Source: Marinobacter sp. es.042 (GTDB lineage: Bacteria > Pseudomonadota > Gammaproteobacteria > Pseudomonadales > Oleiphilaceae). Taken from it: a DNA stretch of 64,000 nt. Under the pieces are notes generated by a model. That model was not told the DNA's origin, did no database searches, and saw only the letters and a program-made list of their open reading frames with translations. Positions 32,669 to 41,381 of the stretch are shown here, piece by piece. The stretch lies in contig NZ_LT897781.1 in NCBI RefSeq assembly GCF_900188315.1, positions 2,728,001 to 2,792,000 of the forward strand, in the 5' to 3' direction. The stretch's first letter is position 1. Every line of letters starts with the position of its first letter. The translations under genes and the position numbers were made by a program.

Positions 32669-34641
32669 TGCACCGTCACCGGTTCAATGATGGCGAAGTT
32701 TGATGGCGGCTGTTCAAGCATTTGCAGCAGGCCAAAGAAGGCGTCCATTGATCCTTCAACCTGGATATCGCCGGCCTCCACCGCCTCCGGGAAACTTGTT
32801 TTTTGCAGGAGGATATTGTCCAGAACAGCTCGGGACATACTCACGCTGGCGTGGGCATGCTTGTCCAGCTCCCCCGACCGATGGGTCAGCGTGGCGTTCT
32901 GGAGGTTCAGCCGATAATCTTCGCTCTTGTCGGTGATGGACCAGTTGATCACCCGGTGCTTTCCGGCCGCTTTTTCCGGGTCAATCCTTACCCCCATGGC
33001 ATCAAAAAACATGCTGGTTTCCAGCGCCTGCATCAGGTCTGGCTGCAGCCCCACATGTTTCGGAGTAATCACGCCGTGGCGCAATTCGTGCGCGCCAACA
33101 AGGTAGGCGCTACGCCAGGTGCCTGCCTCAGCCTGATAGCCAAGCTGCTCGAGAGCGTCCGCCCCCAGTTCCCGCGCTTCACGGTTTTCAGGGTTGGCAT
33201 ACACGAGATGTCGCATTACTGATGCCACCCAGCGATAGTCGCCGTCGGCAAAGTCTTTACGGGCCTTTCGGAGCACTTCCGCCTCACCGCCCATGTAATC
33301 AATGGTGCGTCTCGATTCTTCACGAGGTGGCAAAGGGTTTAGGTTGGCGGGATTGGCGTCATACCAGCCCATGTAGCGCTGATATACACCGCGGGCATTG
33401 TGGCTGACGGTTCCGTAATAACCGCGCGCTGACCATTCCTGGTTCAGGCTTTCAGGCAACTGCAGGTTTTCAGCAATATCCCCGGGCAACATGCCACGGT
33501 TCATCATACGAACCGTCTGATCATGGATATGCTTGTACAGGTCCCTTTGAACTTCCAGAAAATGCGTGATGTCTTCCGGGTTCCAGATCGGCCAGTGATG
33601 CTGGGCCACCAGAATCTCCGCGCGATCGGCGAAGCGAACCAGCACCTTATCGATAAATTTGGACCAGGAATTGGCGTCCCGAATCGCGGCTCCGCGGATG
33701 GTGTAGATGTTATGCAGGTGTTGGCTGGTGATCTCGGCGGTGTTGAGCACCCGGAACTGAGGGAAATACATCATCATCTCAGATTCGGCTTCGGTGCCGT
33801 GGGCCATCTGGAACTCAATATCAATGCCATCAATGGTCAGGTTGGCGTTGTCAGGTACCGTATCCGTGGGTGCAATGAGGCTGAGCCCGCCACTACCCAA
33901 TGCCTTGCCAAGTCCGGTGTCAACATGGCCTCTAACCCCTGGAGGCAAGCCGGCGCCAAACTGGTAGGTGGCGCGACGGGTCATCGCGTTGCCGGCAATC
34001 ACGTTCTCTGCAATGGCATGCTCCATGAACCCCTCCGGAGCATAGATCCGCACCTTCCCGGCCCGGACATCCTCCTCATTAACCACACCTTTCACGCCCC
34101 CGAAATGATCCGCATGGTTGTGTGTATAAAGCACGGCCACAACGGGCTTCTTGCTTCGGTGCTGGTAATAGAGTTCCAGACCGGCGCGGGCCGTGGCAGG
34201 CGTCAGCAGGGGATCAATGACGATCAGGCCGCTGTCGCCCTCGATGATGGTCATATTGGACAGATCCATGTTGCGGACCTGGTACATGCCATCCACCACC
34301 TCGAACAACCCATGGATCGCATTCAGCTGCGCCATGCGCCACAGGCTTGGGTTAACAGAATCCGGCGCTGAATCACCATTGAGGAAGGCGTAGGGCTCCA
34401 TGTCCCAGGCCACATGCCCCTCTTCGTCCACTACCCGGCCATTCGGCAACGCACCCACGAAACCACGACGCGCATCCTCAAATGATCGCGTGTCAGCAAA
34501 CGGCAGCTCGTTCAGCACTGCCTGGTTAACTTTCGCTGTCACCGCAGTTGCCGGCTTGGAGGTTTCGGCCTGAGCGATCGCTGGGAACAGTAAACCGGCA
34601 CCTAACGCTGCCAGCATGGCCTTCTTGAATAGGGGTAGCAT
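32665..34641 (-). CDS. sdsA: Secreted SdsA-type alkylsulfatase
   Basis: The 658-residue protein has a signal peptide (MLPLFKKAMLAALGAGLLFP, cleavage after AIAQA). It has a metallo-beta-lactamase-type catalytic domain with the zinc motif THNHADHFGG near residue 172, the downstream ITSQHLHNIYTIRGAAIRDA segment and QHHWPIWN. A middle dimerisation domain and a C-terminal SCP2-like domain (from about VRIDPEKAAGKHRVINWSI) follow. This is the architecture and length of Pseudomonas SdsA1, which hydrolyses primary alkyl sulfates such as dodecyl sulfate to alcohol plus sulfate. The start was set at 34641 because a GAGGAG site precedes the signal peptide; upstream in-frame codons are spurious. It forms an operon with the GMC alcohol dehydrogenase. 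Confidence 0.92.
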   Translation of the reverse strand: MLPLFKKAMLAALGAGLLFPAIAQAETSKPATAVTAKVNQAVLNELPFADTRSFEDARRGFVGALPNGRVVDEEGHVAWDMEPYAFLNGDSAPDSVNPSLWRMAQLNAIHGLFEVVDGMYQVRNMDLSNMTIIEGDSGLIVIDPLLTPATARAGLELYYQHRSKKPVVAVLYTHNHADHFGGVKGVVNEEDVRAGKVRIYAPEGFMEHAIAENVIAGNAMTRRATYQFGAGLPPGVRGHVDTGLGKALGSGGLSLIAPTDTVPDNANLTIDGIDIEFQMAHGTEAESEMMMYFPQFRVLNTAEITSQHLHNIYTIRGAAIRDANSWSKFIDKVLVRFADRAEILVAQHHWPIWNPEDITHFLEVQRDLYKHIHDQTVRMMNRGMLPGDIAENLQLPESLNQEWSARGYYGTVSHNARGVYQRYMGWYDANPANLNPLPPREESRRTIDYMGGEAEVLRKARKDFADGDYRWVASVMRHLVYANPENREARELGADALEQLGYQAEAGTWRSAYLVGAHELRHGVITPKHVGLQPDLMQALETSMFFDAMGVRIDPEKAAGKHRVINWSITDKSEDYRLNLQNATLTHRSGELDKHAHASVSMSRAVLDNILLQKTSFPEAVEAGDIQVEGSMDAFFGLLQMLEQPPSNFAIIEPVTVQ

Positions 34642-34736
34642 GCGGAATCTCCTCTTTTTGGCGGCACCTGGGTTTTGTTGGTTTTGAATCGTGCGCCACG
34701 TAACTGCAGTTTGAAGCGAGGTGTTCAGTTCATCCA

Positions 34737-34760
34737 ATGCAATGTTTCTTGACTTGGCAT
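34737..34760. promoter_or_regulatory. Candidate LysR-type operator between lysR and sdsA
   Basis: An imperfect dyad ATGCAA-N11-TTGGCAT contains the T-N11-A spacing typical of LysR-type regulator boxes. It lies 25 bp upstream of the regulator ATG and about 95 bp upstream of the alkylsulfatase start, in the shared 144-bp divergent region. Binding is inferred from position and symmetry only. Confidence 0.4.
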
Positions 34761-34785
34761 GCGCAAAACGCATAGATGTAGTGCC

Positions 34786-35682
34786 ATGGACACACGACAC
34801 ATCCGGCATTTCATGGCGTTGGTTGAGTGCGGGAGTTTTGCTCGCGCCTCTGAGGTCGTGCACCTGTCTCAACCGGCGTTAAGCCGCAGCATCCAGGAAC
34901 TGGAGCGCCAACTCGGGGCAAGACTGTTCGATCGGGGGCGCTTCGGGGTGGTTTTAACCGCGCACGGGCGGGCCGCTCTGCCTCATGTCCGGGGCCTGCT
35001 GGCCGCGGCAGAATCTTTAAGGCAGGAAGTCGAGGCCATCGACGAGCTTGAGACAGGCGAATTGAGTATCGGAACTGGCCCCTATCCGGCGCTGGCCCTG
35101 ATGGATAAGGTCTGTGCCCGGTTTGTGGATCAATACCCGGGAATCCGCCTCAACATTCGAACAGATAACTGGCAGGACTTACGCCTTGCGCTGCTGGATC
35201 ATGAGATAGAGCTGTTTGTGGCCGATACCGGCGAATTGTCTGGCGATCCGGACCTGGACATTACCCATTTGCCGCAGCCCGAGGTTGTTGTGTTTTGTCG
35301 TCATGATCACCCGTTGGCCCGGGGAAAAGGGGTCGTTTGGGGAGATTTGCTCGATTATCCCCTGGCCATGACCCGTGTTCCTGAAGATATGGAACGGAAT
35401 ATCCAGGCCATGAGCGCGCAACAAGGCGGGCTTAAACGGAGAATAGAGTGCGACAATATTGCCATGCTCGCGGCCATTGTTACCGGCAGCAAGGCCGTCA
35501 GTATTGCGCCCAGACCTATCGTGGCTGACTTGCTTGAAAGCGGAAAGGTGACAACCGTTTCTGTAACCGGGATTGAAACTCTTCGGACCCGTTATGGTGT
35601 CTTGCAACGCTGCGGGAGACCGCTTTCACCGGCGGCAGGTAAATTGCGCGCCTTGATTCTGGAATTTGCAAATCTTCAATGA
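34786..35682 (+). CDS. LysR-family regulator (SdsB-like position)
   Basis: The 298-residue protein starts MDTRHIRHFMALVECGSFAR with a winged helix (SEVVHLSQPALSRSIQELER) and continues into a periplasmic-binding-protein-like effector domain (about residues 90-295). The internal ATG at 34786 matches the family start; nine upstream in-frame codons do not. It is divergent from the alkylsulfatase/GMC pair. In Pseudomonas, SdsB is a LysR activator next to sdsA, so control of this operon by an alkyl sulfate or its product is the natural inference. Confidence 0.9.
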   Translation: MDTRHIRHFMALVECGSFARASEVVHLSQPALSRSIQELERQLGARLFDRGRFGVVLTAHGRAALPHVRGLLAAAESLRQEVEAIDELETGELSIGTGPYPALALMDKVCARFVDQYPGIRLNIRTDNWQDLRLALLDHEIELFVADTGELSGDPDLDITHLPQPEVVVFCRHDHPLARGKGVVWGDLLDYPLAMTRVPEDMERNIQAMSAQQGGLKRRIECDNIAMLAAIVTGSKAVSIAPRPIVADLLESGKVTTVSVTGIETLRTRYGVLQRCGRPLSPAAGKLRALILEFANLQ

Positions 35683-35781
35683 ACCACCATCGCGGCATCC
35701 GCCGTCCTGTCTAACGTATTGAACACCTGAGAATAACTGGCAAAGGAAATGGCCATCGCCTTGCGCCTTTAAAGCAATATG

Positions 35782-35811
35782 TTGACACATTATTTTAGCG
35801 AGGCGTATTGT
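35782..35811 (+). promoter_or_regulatory. Possible sigma-70 promoter for the ali/bad operon
   Basis: TTGACA at 35782-35787 is a perfect -35 box; TATTGT at 35806-35811 is a fair -10 after an 18-bp spacer. The pair lies about 80 bp upstream of the aliA start. Other promoters may exist; no transcript data are implied. Confidence 0.45.
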
Positions 35812-35891
35812 GAAGCTAACGAGGCTGGACCAGGTTTCAGCTTCAGCCAGGCCTTTTAATAACAAAAAACCGGAACGAACAGGTGAAAAAG

Positions 35892-37556
35892 ATGGATACA
35901 GGCATCACTCTTAATCCGGAACGCCGTGCCGCGATGATCAAAAGCGGCGCGTGGAACGACAATATCATTACCGACTACTTCGAGCAGACGGTCGCCAGCA
36001 CCCCGGACAGGGAAGCCATCGTCGGTTACCAGGTCACCAGCGACACCCGCACCGCCCTCACCTATCGGGAACTCAATGACAAAGTCACTCGCATGGCGGC
36101 GGGCCTGGCGGCTATGGGCATCGGAAAGGGCGAAGTGGTGGCCTGCCAGCTACCCAACTGGTGGCAGACCACGGCCCTGCACCTGGCCTGCATGCGCATC
36201 GGCGCCATCCTGAATCCGCTCATGCCCATTTTCCGTGAGCGGGAGCTCCGCTTTATGCTCAAGCATGGCGAAGCCAAACTGCTGGTGATTCCAAAGGTCT
36301 TCCGGGACTTTGACTACGAGGCCATGGTTGACGGTATTCGCGGGGAGTTGCCGGCCCTGGAAACTTTGCTGGTCATCGGCGGAGAAGGTGAACGCAGCTT
36401 CGAACAACGCCTGATGGAGACGCCCTGGGAAGAACAGCAGGACATCACGAGCCTGTTCGCAGAACGCCAACTCAACGCTGATGATGCGATCCAGATCCTC
36501 TACACCTCTGGCACCACCGGCGAGCCCAAGGGCGTAATGCACACCTCCAATACATTGTTCTCCAACGTGCGCCCCTATGCCGATCGGCTGCACCTGACTT
36601 CTGATGACAAGGTACTGATGGCCTCGCCCCTGGCCCACCAGACCGGGTTCATGTACGGCATCATGATGCCGGTTTATCTGGGAACCACCGCGATCCTGCA
36701 GGACATCTGGGACGCGGACTATGTCTGCAAGGTGATTGGTGCCGAAAAGCCGGCCTTCACCATGGCCGCCACTCCGTTCCTGGCCGACCTGGTGAAGACC
36801 GCGCCAAAGCACGAGGGTGAACTGGACTCCCTGCGGATCTTCGTCTCCGCCGGCGCACCGATCCCCAGCGCTGTGGTTGAGCAGGCCGGCAAGGTACTGA
36901 AGGCAAAGATCGTCTCCGCCTGGGGCATGACCGAAAACGGCGCTGTCACCATGACCTGCCCGGAAGATCCAGCCGAGCGGGCCAGCCAGTCCGACGGAAA
37001 GGCCATGCCCTTCATGGAAGTGAAGGTCACCGATTTCCAGGGCAACGAACTGCCTGCCGGTGAAGAAGGCAGCCTGCTGGTTCGCGGCTCCAGCCTGTTT
37101 GTCGGTTATCTTAAGCGCCCCGAACTCTATGGCGTAGACGAATCCGGCTGGTTCAACACCGGCGACCTCGCTCGAATGGATCAAGACGGCTACATCCGCA
37201 TCACCGGCCGAACCAAGGACGTGGTGATTCGAGGCGGTGAGAACATTCCCGTAGTGGAGGTAGAAAACCTGCTCTACAAGTTCCCGGGCATTGTCGATGT
37301 CGCCCTGGTCGGTTGCCCGGACGAACGCCTGGGTGAGCGCCTGTGCGCCTATGTCACCCTGGATGAAAACGCCACCGACCTGACCCTGGAACAGGTGAAG
37401 ACCTACCTGACCGAACAGCAACTGTCCAAAAACTACCTGCCTGAATACCTGGAAGTGATCGAGGCCATGCCTCGCACGGCCTCCGGAAAGATCCAGAAAT
37501 TCAAACTGCGCGAGCAGGCCAGAAACGTTCGCCTGGAACCGAACAAACACCATTAA
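35892..37556 (+). CDS. aliA: Acyl-CoA ligase, probable cyclohexanecarboxylate-CoA ligase
   Basis: The 554-residue AMP-forming ligase has the P-loop YTSGTTGEPKGVMHT near residue 204, the SAWGMTENGAVTMT region, FNTGDLARMDQDGYIRITGR, and the catalytic lysine in RTASGKIQKFKL near residue 533. Family members activate carboxylic acids as acyl-adenylates and then CoA thioesters. The cyclohexanecarboxylate assignment comes from the operon: the next genes match badH, badI and aliB of the Rhodopseudomonas alicyclic pathway. The ATG at 35892 is preceded by a perfect AGGTGA site; an upstream GTG is less likely. A cyclohexene- or benzoate-like substrate is possible. Confidence 0.78.
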   Translation: MDTGITLNPERRAAMIKSGAWNDNIITDYFEQTVASTPDREAIVGYQVTSDTRTALTYRELNDKVTRMAAGLAAMGIGKGEVVACQLPNWWQTTALHLACMRIGAILNPLMPIFRERELRFMLKHGEAKLLVIPKVFRDFDYEAMVDGIRGELPALETLLVIGGEGERSFEQRLMETPWEEQQDITSLFAERQLNADDAIQILYTSGTTGEPKGVMHTSNTLFSNVRPYADRLHLTSDDKVLMASPLAHQTGFMYGIMMPVYLGTTAILQDIWDADYVCKVIGAEKPAFTMAATPFLADLVKTAPKHEGELDSLRIFVSAGAPIPSAVVEQAGKVLKAKIVSAWGMTENGAVTMTCPEDPAERASQSDGKAMPFMEVKVTDFQGNELPAGEEGSLLVRGSSLFVGYLKRPELYGVDESGWFNTGDLARMDQDGYIRITGRTKDVVIRGGENIPVVEVENLLYKFPGIVDVALVGCPDERLGERLCAYVTLDENATDLTLEQVKTYLTEQQLSKNYLPEYLEVIEAMPRTASGKIQKFKLREQARNVRLEPNKHH

Positions 37557-37591
37557 TCCCATTGATCTCACAACAACAGGAGCAAGTCATC

Positions 37592-38359
37592 ATGAGAGGC
37601 CTCGAGGGAAAAACAGTCATCGTGACCGGTGGCGGTGGCGGCATTGGTCGTGCCGTGTGCCTGCGCTTTGCTCAGGAAGGCAGCCTGGTGGCGGTGCTGG
37701 ACCGTGACGAGAGCACCGCCCGGGCCACGGCAGACCTGATTACCGAAGCTGGAGGCCGGGCAAAAGCTTACGCCGCCGACATCACCGATTACGCCATGAT
37801 CACTGACACCGTGGCCGCCATCGAAAGCGATCTGGGCGTACCCACCGTGCTGGTCAACAACGCCGGTTTCGACCGCTTTATGCCATTCCTTAAGACCGAG
37901 CCGAAACTCTGGGACCAGTTGATCGCTGTGAACCTCACCGGCGCCCTGAACATGCACCATGTCGTGCTGCCAGGAATGATTGCTGCCGGCGGCGGCAAGG
38001 TGATCAACGTCGCCTCCGACGCGGCCCGGGTGGGCTCATCCGGAGAATCCGTCTACGCCGCCTGCAAGGCCGGCCTGGTGGGCTTCAGCAAAACCGTGGC
38101 GCGGGAGCTGGCCACCAAAAATGTGTGTCTGAACGTGGTCTGCCCCGGCCCCACCGACACCGCCCTGCTCAAGGGCGTGGCAGAAACCGCCCCAAATCCG
38201 GAGAAGTTGCTGGAAGCCTTCCGCAACGCGGTGCCCATGAAGCGCCTGGCCCAACCGGAGGACTACCCCGGCCTCATCGCCCTGCTCGCGAGTGACGATG
38301 CCAACTTCATCACTGGCCAGGTGATCAGCGTGTCCGGCGGCCTGACCATGGCCGGCTAA
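37592..38359 (+). CDS. badH: SDR dehydrogenase, probable 2-hydroxycyclohexanecarboxyl-CoA dehydrogenase
   Basis: The 255-residue short-chain dehydrogenase has the NAD-binding TGGGGGIGRA motif, the NNAG motif (VLVNNAGFDRF), and catalytic Ser/Tyr/Lys in VASDAARVGSSGESVYAACK. The length equals that of BadH. It would oxidise the 2-hydroxy-CoA ester to the 2-keto ester with NAD. It lies 35 bp after aliA with a CAGGAG ribosome site. The assignment rests on the flanking BadI homologue; as an isolated SDR it would be only a generic oxidoreductase. Confidence 0.78.
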   Translation: MRGLEGKTVIVTGGGGGIGRAVCLRFAQEGSLVAVLDRDESTARATADLITEAGGRAKAYAADITDYAMITDTVAAIESDLGVPTVLVNNAGFDRFMPFLKTEPKLWDQLIAVNLTGALNMHHVVLPGMIAAGGGKVINVASDAARVGSSGESVYAACKAGLVGFSKTVARELATKNVCLNVVCPGPTDTALLKGVAETAPNPEKLLEAFRNAVPMKRLAQPEDYPGLIALLASDDANFITGQVISVSGGLTMAG

Positions 38360-38391
38360 GCAACCAGTTACACGATTCAGGAGAACGGACC

Positions 38392-39174
38392 ATGACTTAC
38401 GAAGACATCCTCTACGACGAAAACAACGGCGTCGCCACCATCACCATCAACCGGCCGGACCGCTACAACGCCTTCCGGGGACAGACCTGCATGGAACTGC
38501 TGGACGCGTTTAACCGCGCCGGCTGGAACAAGGACATCGGCGTCATCGTGTTCACGGGCGCCGGTGAAAAAGCGTTCTGCACCGGCGGTGACCAGGGCGC
38601 ACACGAGGGCCAGTACGACGGCCGTGGCCTGATCGGGCTGCCGGTGGAAGAGCTTCAGCGCACCATTCGCGAAGTGCCAAAACCGGTGATCGCCCGGGTC
38701 AATGGCTTCGCCATCGGGGGCGGCCACGTGCTGCACGTGATCTGCGACCTGAGTATTGCCTGCGAAACCGCCATCTTCGGCCAGGTCGGCCCCAAGGTGG
38801 GTTCAGTGGACCCCGGCTTTGGCACCGCCTACCTGGCCCGGGTCGTGGGCGAGAAACGGGCCCGGGAGATCTGGTACCTGTGCCGCAAATATTCCGCGCA
38901 GCAGGCGCTGGAGTGGGGCCTGGTCAACGCCGTGGTTCCGCCAGAGCAACTGGACGAGGAAGTGCAAAAATGGTGCGAGGAAATCCTGGAAAAAAGCCCA
39001 ACGGCCATTTCCATCGCCAAGCGCTCTTTCAATGCCGACAGCGACAACATTGCCGGTATCGGCGCCCTGGGCATGCAGGCCCTTAGCCTCTACTACGACA
39101 CCGACGAGTCCAAAGAAGGCGTGAACGCCTTCCGGGAAAAGCGCAAGCCGGAATTCCGCAAGTACTACAAGTAA
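38392..39174 (+). CDS. badI: Probable 2-ketocyclohexanecarboxyl-CoA hydrolase
   Basis: This crotonase-fold protein of 260 residues is the same length as BadI. Key segments are TINRPDRYNAFRGQTCMEL, FTGAGEKAFCTGGDQGAHEG and IARVNGFAIGGGHVLHVICD, with GKxSVDPGFG-like KVGSVDPGFGTAYLARVVG. These resemble BadI and the related ring-closing MenB. BadI hydrolytically opens the 2-keto six-membered ring to pimelyl-CoA, which then enters beta-oxidation. It follows badH by 32 bp with its own AGGAG site. MenB itself is unlikely because no menaquinone genes are nearby and the rest of the operon fits alicyclic acid breakdown. Confidence 0.82.
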   Translation: MTYEDILYDENNGVATITINRPDRYNAFRGQTCMELLDAFNRAGWNKDIGVIVFTGAGEKAFCTGGDQGAHEGQYDGRGLIGLPVEELQRTIREVPKPVIARVNGFAIGGGHVLHVICDLSIACETAIFGQVGPKVGSVDPGFGTAYLARVVGEKRAREIWYLCRKYSAQQALEWGLVNAVVPPEQLDEEVQKWCEEILEKSPTAISIAKRSFNADSDNIAGIGALGMQALSLYYDTDESKEGVNAFREKRKPEFRKYYK

Positions 39175-39198
39175 CGGCCAGATCGCCCGGAGAACACC

Positions 39199-40338
39199 AT
39201 GAATTTCGGATTCAATGAAGAACAGAACGCGATTCGCGAGGTTGTGGCCCGTTTCAGTGCCGAGGTTCTGGCTCCGGGCTATCGCAAGCGAGACCAGGAA
39301 GGGGTTATCGAAAAGGAGGTCATCCGCCAGCTCGGCGAGATGGGATTGCTCGGTGGCGAGCTACCGGAGGAATTCGGCGGCAGCGGCATGGACTGTGTTA
39401 CCAGCGGCCTGATCATCGAGGAGATCTCAAAGGGGGATTTCAACGTTGGCTACATTCCCCTGCTGACCTCCCTCAACGGCCAGATCATCGCCAGCCATGC
39501 CGCGCCGGACCTTGCCAAAGAATGGTTGCACGGCATGACTAGTGGCCAGAAAGTAGCCTGTATCGCGCTGACCGAACCCCACGGGGGCTCCGACGCTGCC
39601 AACCTGCGTCTGAAAGCGGAGAAAAAAGGCGACGTTTACCTGCTCAACGGCGAAAAAACCTCCATCTCCATGGCTGACCAGGCCGATGTGGCGGTGGTAT
39701 TTGCCCGCACCGGCACGGTAGAACAGCGCGCTTCCGGCATCAGCGCGTTCCTGGTTCCGATGGACAGCCCGGGCATTACCACAACCCGCTTCGAAGACAA
39801 CGGCCAGCGCGCGATCGGCCGCGGCTCAATCTTCTTCGATAACGTGGAAGTGCACGCCAGCCAGATGATGGGCGACGAGGGCAAAGGCTTCAAACAGGTG
39901 ATGCAGGGCTTCGATTACAGCCGCGCCCTGATCGGCTTGCAATGCCTGGCGGTGGCCCAGCAGTCCCTGGATGAAACCTGGCAGTGGCTGACCGAGCGTA
40001 CCGCCTTCGGCCAGAACCTGTCTGCATTCCAGGGTCTGACCCACCCTCTGGCCGAATACCAGACCTATGTTCATGCGGCCCGCATGCAGTGCTACCATGC
40101 GCTCTGGCTCAAGGACAACAATCGGCCCCACAACGCAGAAGCAGCCATGAACAAGTGGTGGGGGCCAAAGCTCGCCTTCGATGTGGTCAAACAGTGCCTG
40201 CTGGCCCATGGCCACACCGGGTGGGGTGAGGATCTGCCTTTCGCCCAACGGTTGCGGGATGTTCTGGGCCTTCAGATAGGTGACGGTACCGCGCAGATCA
40301 TGAAAAACATTATCGCCCGCGAATACCTGCCAAAGTGA
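39199..40338 (+). CDS. aliB: Acyl-CoA dehydrogenase, probable cyclohexanecarboxyl-CoA dehydrogenase
   Basis: The 379-residue flavoprotein has the standard acyl-CoA dehydrogenase domains: the N-terminal helical part with GLLGGELPEEFGGSGMD, the FAD/substrate segment ALTEPHGGSDAANLRLKAEK, and the C-terminal four-helix bundle. In the usual YEGT(A/S)QI position it reads GDGTAQIMKNIIAREYL, so the acyl-CoA dehydrogenase base is Asp362 rather than Glu. It would introduce the first ring double bond. It is followed with a 4-bp GTGA overlap by the possible earliest start of the MarR gene. The substrate is assigned from the operon. Confidence 0.8.
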   Translation: MNFGFNEEQNAIREVVARFSAEVLAPGYRKRDQEGVIEKEVIRQLGEMGLLGGELPEEFGGSGMDCVTSGLIIEEISKGDFNVGYIPLLTSLNGQIIASHAAPDLAKEWLHGMTSGQKVACIALTEPHGGSDAANLRLKAEKKGDVYLLNGEKTSISMADQADVAVVFARTGTVEQRASGISAFLVPMDSPGITTTRFEDNGQRAIGRGSIFFDNVEVHASQMMGDEGKGFKQVMQGFDYSRALIGLQCLAVAQQSLDETWQWLTERTAFGQNLSAFQGLTHPLAEYQTYVHAARMQCYHALWLKDNNRPHNAEAAMNKWWGPKLAFDVVKQCLLAHGHTGWGEDLPFAQRLRDVLGLQIGDGTAQIMKNIIAREYLPK

Positions 40339-40421
40339 CGCGTCCCATGCCTTCCGTGATTCCGGACGCCGAAAACCGCCCTCAACGGTTCAACCGCCAG
40401 CAGGGCATTACAGGAGTACAG

Positions 40422-40919
40422 ATGATCGTCAACGAATCTGGAGGCATACCCAACCGCCTGTTTTTCCGCCTGTTCCAGACCGGAAACATTCTCCAGCGCC
40501 AGGTCCAGAATGAAATGGGCATCAGCGCCGTGCAATGGGCGGTTCTTGGCGCACTGTCGCGAGAAGGCTTCGAAGGCGGCACCTCATTCAATCAACTGAA
40601 AGAGTACCTCTACGTCAGTCGACAAAACCTCGACGGAGTGCTCAAACGAATGGAACGGGACGGGCATGTCATTCGGATACCGGACCCCCAGGATCGCCGA
40701 GCCAGACTGGTCGTTCTGACCGAGTCTGGTCGGCTTTTCTGGGGCCGGCTGCAAGACTCGATTGCCGAGTTCTACAGACAGGCCATGCAGGGGATGAGCT
40801 TTGATGATGGTGTCAGCCTGCTTCACCTTCTGAAAAAGCTTCAGCATGAGCTTATTGACGTTTCGCTAGGCCCCACCATTCCAGAAGACGGTGGCACTGA
40901 GAATCTCAGCGCCAAGTAA
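40422..40919 (+). CDS. badR: MarR-family regulator (BadR-like)
   Basis: The product of about 165 residues contains the MarR winged helix: LFQTGNILQRQVQNEMGISA, WAVLGALSREGFEGGTSFNQ, LYVSRQNLDGVLKRMERDGH and the wing IPDPQDRRARLVVLTESGR. BadR of Rhodopseudomonas is a MarR repressor of the ali/bad genes released by a pathway CoA intermediate, so autoregulation of this operon is likely. I chose the ATG at 40422 because of a strong AGGAG site; an upstream GTG at 40335 overlapping the aliB stop would add 29 residues. It ends the operon. Confidence 0.82.
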   Translation: MIVNESGGIPNRLFFRLFQTGNILQRQVQNEMGISAVQWAVLGALSREGFEGGTSFNQLKEYLYVSRQNLDGVLKRMERDGHVIRIPDPQDRRARLVVLTESGRLFWGRLQDSIAEFYRQAMQGMSFDDGVSLLHLLKKLQHELIDVSLGPTIPEDGGTENLSAK

Positions 40920-40950
40920 CGCCTTACTCGGCCAGCATTACAACCCCCAA

Positions 40951-41361
40951 TCAATTACCACGATAGGTAGAGTAACCGTAGGGGCTCAAGAGCAGCGGAA
41001 CGTGATAGTGCTCAAGCGCGCCGTCCATGGTAAACACCACCGGGATCTCCGGGAAGAACGAGGCCGTGTCCTGCGTCTCGAACCAGTCGCCGGTTTCAAA
41101 CACAACGCGATAGGTTCCTTCTACGAGATCCTCGCCTTCCGGATAAAGCGCGCTGATTCGGCCTTGCTCGTTGGTGACCGCCTCACTCAGCTCAACCCAT
41201 TTGCCGTCCTCATGCCGCTCAAGCGTCACCGCAACATCCGGCGATGGCAGGCCATTCTGAATGTTCAATACATGAACGCTCAGCGGATTCCCGGCAGCCA
41301 AAGCTGAGCCGGAAGCGGAGGCGAGGAAAAGACCGGTCACAAGTGCTTTCTTCAGGTTCAT
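40951..41361 (-). CDS. hiuH: Exported 5-hydroxyisourate hydrolase (transthyretin-like)
   Basis: The 136-residue protein begins with a signal peptide (MNLKKALVTGLFLASASGSA, cleaved near ALAAG). It then has the transthyretin-like fold with SVHVLNIQNGLPSPDVAVTL, VVFETGDWF and a C-terminal YSTYRGN, a variant of the HIUase YRGS signature. HIU hydrolase opens 5-hydroxyisourate in urate breakdown; the periplasmic location matches E. coli HiuH. The ATG at 41361 has an AGGAG site. It lies 20 bp after an HbpS/GlcG-like gene, both facing a two-component system, reminiscent of the E. coli hiuH-hprRS locus. No other urate genes are nearby, so another periplasmic substrate is possible. Confidence 0.85.
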   Translation of the reverse strand: MNLKKALVTGLFLASASGSALAAGNPLSVHVLNIQNGLPSPDVAVTLERHEDGKWVELSEAVTNEQGRISALYPEGEDLVEGTYRVVFETGDWFETQDTASFFPEIPVVFTMDGALEHYHVPLLLSPYGYSTYRGN

Positions 41362-41381
41362 TATCAATACTCCTAAGTCAT

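Noticed and set aside
36150-37571. A 473-codon minus-strand open frame opposite aliA
   Set aside because: It is an antisense shadow of a GC-rich gene. The composition is low in typical protein motifs and it lies entirely inside a clear AMP-ligase.
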